DNA from: Psettodes erumei
Taxonomy: Eukaryota; Chordata; Actinopteri; Pleuronectiformes; Psettodidae
Assembly (NCBI GenBank): GCA_016785225.1
Contig: JAFBJZ010000510.1
Span: 2,604,001 to 2,668,000 of the forward strand
Reading direction: 5' to 3'
Length of the DNA: 64,000 nucleotides
Part shown: piece after piece, positions 61,865 through 64,000 of the stretch
Numbering within the stretch: position 1 is the first letter of the stretch
Layout: each line of letters opens with the position of its first letter
Position numbers and translations under genes: made by a program
The notes under the pieces: generated by a model
What the model was told of the DNA's origin: nothing
Databases searched by the model: none
The model's input: the letters and a program-made list of their open reading frames with translations, nothing else

Positions 61865-62095
61865 AAAGAGAGAGAGAGGATAACAGTGGAGGGAAAAGTG
61901 TGAGAGAACAAATGAGAGGAAGAGAGTTTGTTGTCATCTGCATATGGAACCTTCTGGTGGAAAAGGGTTTGAGGTATTTTCCTCTTCAGTTTGAAATGCT
62001 CTGCTCTTTGCCCCATGATGATGATGAATGAATGATGAAAAAAAAAAATGCAGTCAGTAAATTTGAGGACATTCATTTTACAAATCATCTTATTG

Positions 62096-62472
62096 TTTAT
62101 TGATTTTTTGTTTTGTTACACACATATATATATACAGAAAGCATAATCATATTCTAAAACACAACACAACAGTAGATTGAATTCCCTCATCACTGTACGT
62201 GTTTGAAGTCTGAAGTTAAAAACAGAGCAGAGCAGATATCTCTTTGCTCACTAAATAAAAGAGCTGAAACACAGCGTATGCTAGTTAACTAGCCATCAAT
62301 GCTGTGCTGCCCTGAACGTTTCTGGAGCTGTCCCATCATCTAATTTGTCCATTTCATGCAGGCATCTTATTATTGTCACATGCAAACTGATGTGATGCAA
62401 GACAGATTTGTGAGGACTGTGATAATAACATGCACTTTAATCTGATTCAGTATCATTTAGTTTCAGTTTGGC
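62096..62472 (-). other. Probable 3' UTR of the TRIM-like gene
   Basis: On the minus strand the stop is followed by about 370 AT-rich bases without coding similarity, and an AATAAA lies at 62101-62096. No PRY/SPRY-coding sequence can be seen here or further left. Confidence 0.45.
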
Positions 62473-63522
62473 TCACAGTTGTGTCCAGAGGACTTCCTCT
62501 TTAAGCTCGCGGCGCTCCTTTTGGGCTTGAGACTTGATGGCAGGCTTCGCCGCTCCACTCTTGGATGAAGTGTCACAGAAATCAGTATCACAACAGGACC
62601 GCCTCTCTCCAGCTCTGCCCCCCAGAAACAGCTGTGGGTCCTGGACCAGTGTTTTGGGGTCCAGAGGGTCGATTAGCTCCATCTGCATGCTGTATAAGAT
62701 GTTGAAGGCCAGGTTGTTCAGGTGTTTGTTCATGTCTAGCAGAGCTCCTGGGATCAGCTGGGGATCATTCAGCTGGAGACAGCGGAGTATTTCGGCCGCA
62801 CTCTTGTATCTGTGCAGGAATGAGACGTCTTCGGCTCTCAGCACCTCCTCTGTAGCCCTGGCCGTGTCTGAAAGAGCTTCTATCTCTCTGCTCACAACCT
62901 CACTCTGCCTCTTCATCGCCTGTATCTTCTGCTGCTTCTCCTTCCTCAGCGCAAAAATCCTTGCCATTTCTTCCCTATGTAGAAACTCGTGAAGCACTGA
63001 GACAGCCATCTTAATCTGCCTTTCTGTTTCATGTGCCTGAGCATCAATCTCTTTCACTGTTTGATCAAAGTTTCCTTTAATGTCTCTGAGGAGCTCCAGG
63101 TTCTCCTGCAGGGGCCTCTGGAGTTCCTGCATGGCCTCTTTGAAATCCCGAGCGGCTTCGTCAATGGGACTGAAGCTGTGGTTTTTGTGCGCCTCTGAGT
63201 ACAGACAGACGACGCACACCAGCTGCTGATGGTCCAGACAGAAGAGCTTGAGTTTCTCAAAGTGCAGGCCGCAGAGACTCGCAGGGCCGACTGGAGCTGT
63301 GTCCGATAAAAAGGCCTCACACAAATTCCTCAGTGCCAGGTTTTGAGGTGGATTGTACAGTGGAGAGCTTCTCTTACAGACCGGACACTCTGTTGTGCTC
63401 CCTGTCCACCACTGCTGCCAACAGGCTCTACAGAAACTGTGGCTGCACAACAGGAGCACGGGATCTCGAAAGATTTCCCGGCAAAAGGGACAGAATAGAT
63501 TCTCCTCCGAGCATGACGCCAT
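62473..63522 (-). CDS. TRIM35-like RING/B-box/coiled-coil protein without B30.2 domain
   Basis: The protein is 349 residues in one exon. The start is the ATG at 63522 (GAA before, G after; the open frame extends five codons upstream but only from TTG). Residues 11-49 form a complete C3HC4 RING (C11, C14, C26, H28, C31, C34, C46, C49), predicting E3 ubiquitin-ligase activity. Residues 84-115 form a complete B-box 2 (C84, H87, C95, D97 or H98, C103, C106, H112, H115). Residues about 120-250 are a heptad-rich coiled coil, followed by the LLDMNKHLNNLAFNILYSMQ segment that in fish TRIM35-like and A33-like proteins leads into PRY-SPRY. Here it is replaced by a 69-residue lysine/glutamate/serine-rich tail, so the substrate-recognition domain is absent. 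The family is sure; the exact ortholog is not. A natural short TRIM, a truncated duplicate or a differently spliced gene are all possible. Confidence 0.9.
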   Translation of the reverse strand: MASCSEENLFCPFCREIFRDPVLLLCSHSFCRACWQQWWTGSTTECPVCKRSSPLYNPPQNLALRNLCEAFLSDTAPVGPASLCGLHFEKLKLFCLDHQQLVCVVCLYSEAHKNHSFSPIDEAARDFKEAMQELQRPLQENLELLRDIKGNFDQTVKEIDAQAHETERQIKMAVSVLHEFLHREEMARIFALRKEKQQKIQAMKRQSEVVSREIEALSDTARATEEVLRAEDVSFLHRYKSAAEILRCLQLNDPQLIPGALLDMNKHLNNLAFNILYSMQMELIDPLDPKTLVQDPQLFLGGRAGERRSCCDTDFCDTSSKSGAAKPAIKSQAQKERRELKEEVLWTQL

Positions 63523-64000
63523 TTCCCTCACAAGCAAGCGAATACAGCCGGCAGATAGCAGGAACAGTCAAGACCAGCCTCCTCCAGAAAGTCTGCTGAA
63601 GTTGCAGTATCTCCACTGTTCCCGTCTGTGGCTCGTCTCTCTTTGTGGGTTTTGCCTGGACACTTTTCCAGTTTGCTGTTATAGATGTGAGCGGGAGACT
63701 TTCCTCCTTTTCTTGTGCAGCTCCAGTAAGAGCTCATTGCTGAGCCATAAATGTTGAACTATGAACTTTTATTAGTTCCGGGGTGTTTTATTACAGGAGC
63801 TGAAAATTGTACACTGATACTGACACAATACATTTACATAATCCACATCTGCTCCCTGTTCCAGCAACACTGCTAATTCATGTAAACTCAGCATCAGTCA
63901 CAAAATCAGCAGTTTTTTTTAGGTGAATTGTGACCATGTTATCTTAACTGGCTTCAATGTCACCAGTAACATGCTGATGACATTTCTGAAATGTCATCTC
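63523..64000. other. 5' flank of the TRIM-like gene
   Basis: Upstream of the minus-strand start; it would hold the 5' UTR and promoter. I see no clear TATA box, splice site or further coding exon. The small open frames here overlap the RING-coding region or lack support. Confidence 0.4.

Larger units (their letters stand above)
44796..62095. other. Region between ARHGAP5 and the TRIM-like gene, no proven gene
   Basis: About 17 kb of mainly AT-rich DNA with microsatellites, one teleost interspersed repeat, a diverged repeat pair (48.2 and 52.5 kb), CTCF-like motifs and exon-like segments at 46.4-46.8 and 48.8-49.35 kb. The longest open frames (for instance 53872-54432) are low-complexity pyrimidine tracts. 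It may be intergenic, or 5' introns of a gene continuing to the right. Confidence 0.55.

Noticed and set aside
63523..63537. Five-codon N-terminal extension of the TRIM-like protein
   Set aside because: It starts at TTG; the ATG at 63522 is in good context and RING spacing fits.

Overview
This is a eukaryotic, almost certainly teleost (probably percomorph-like) genomic window. The signs are a spliced vertebrate gene with GT/AG introns, many (CA/GT)n arrays, a tRNA-derived SINE of a type common in fish, fragments that look like abundant teleost dispersed repeats, and a TRIM35-like RING/B-box gene of the kind expanded in fish. I see no bacterial system, CRISPR array, operon or viral genome.

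Layout. (1) At the extreme left edge, bases 1-105 on the minus strand hold the N-terminal coding piece of a gene that continues outside the window. (2) About 0.1-7.5 kb is intergenic, with a SINE and a transposon-like fragment. (3) About 7.5-44.8 kb is one plus-strand gene, the ortholog of ARHGAP5 (p190-B RhoGAP). It has a GC/CpG-richer promoter and non-coding first exon near 7.5-7.9 kb, a very large first coding exon (13197-16932), five smaller exons that build the RhoGAP domain (18539-18692, 33886-33963, 36110-36241, 39149-39254, 40849-41167) and a 3' UTR of about 3.6 kb. All introns have GT/AG ends and consistent phases. The joined exons predict about 1507 residues, the length expected for p190-B, but only if one extra base in a C run at 16428-16431 is disregarded. 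As given, the sequence carries a +1 frameshift that would remove the RhoGAP domain. (4) About 44.8-62.1 kb is repeat-bearing DNA without a gene I can prove. It holds two divergently oriented CTCF-like motifs, a possible short transcription start near 46.4 kb, and a CCAAT-containing exon-like segment at 48.8-49.35 kb. (5) At 62.47-63.52 kb on the minus strand is an intact single-exon RING/B-box/coiled-coil gene with no PRY-SPRY domain.

How the genes relate: ARHGAP5 is a cytoplasmic Rho GTPase-activating protein that links Src/p120RasGAP signalling to actin. The TRIM-like protein is a predicted E3 ubiquitin ligase. The left-edge gene is unidentified. Nothing suggests that they act together. In human the gene downstream of ARHGAP5 is AKAP6, so the exon-like segment at 49 kb could be a 5' exon of that gene, but this is synteny inference only.

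The points most worth checking are the frameshift, the complementary (TG)n/(CA)n repeats that bracket the 106-bp GAP exon, the divergent CTCF-like pair beyond the 3' end, the CpG-rich CCAAT island just upstream of the GAP exons, and a 26-bp exact copy of TRIM coding sequence inserted downstream of that gene.
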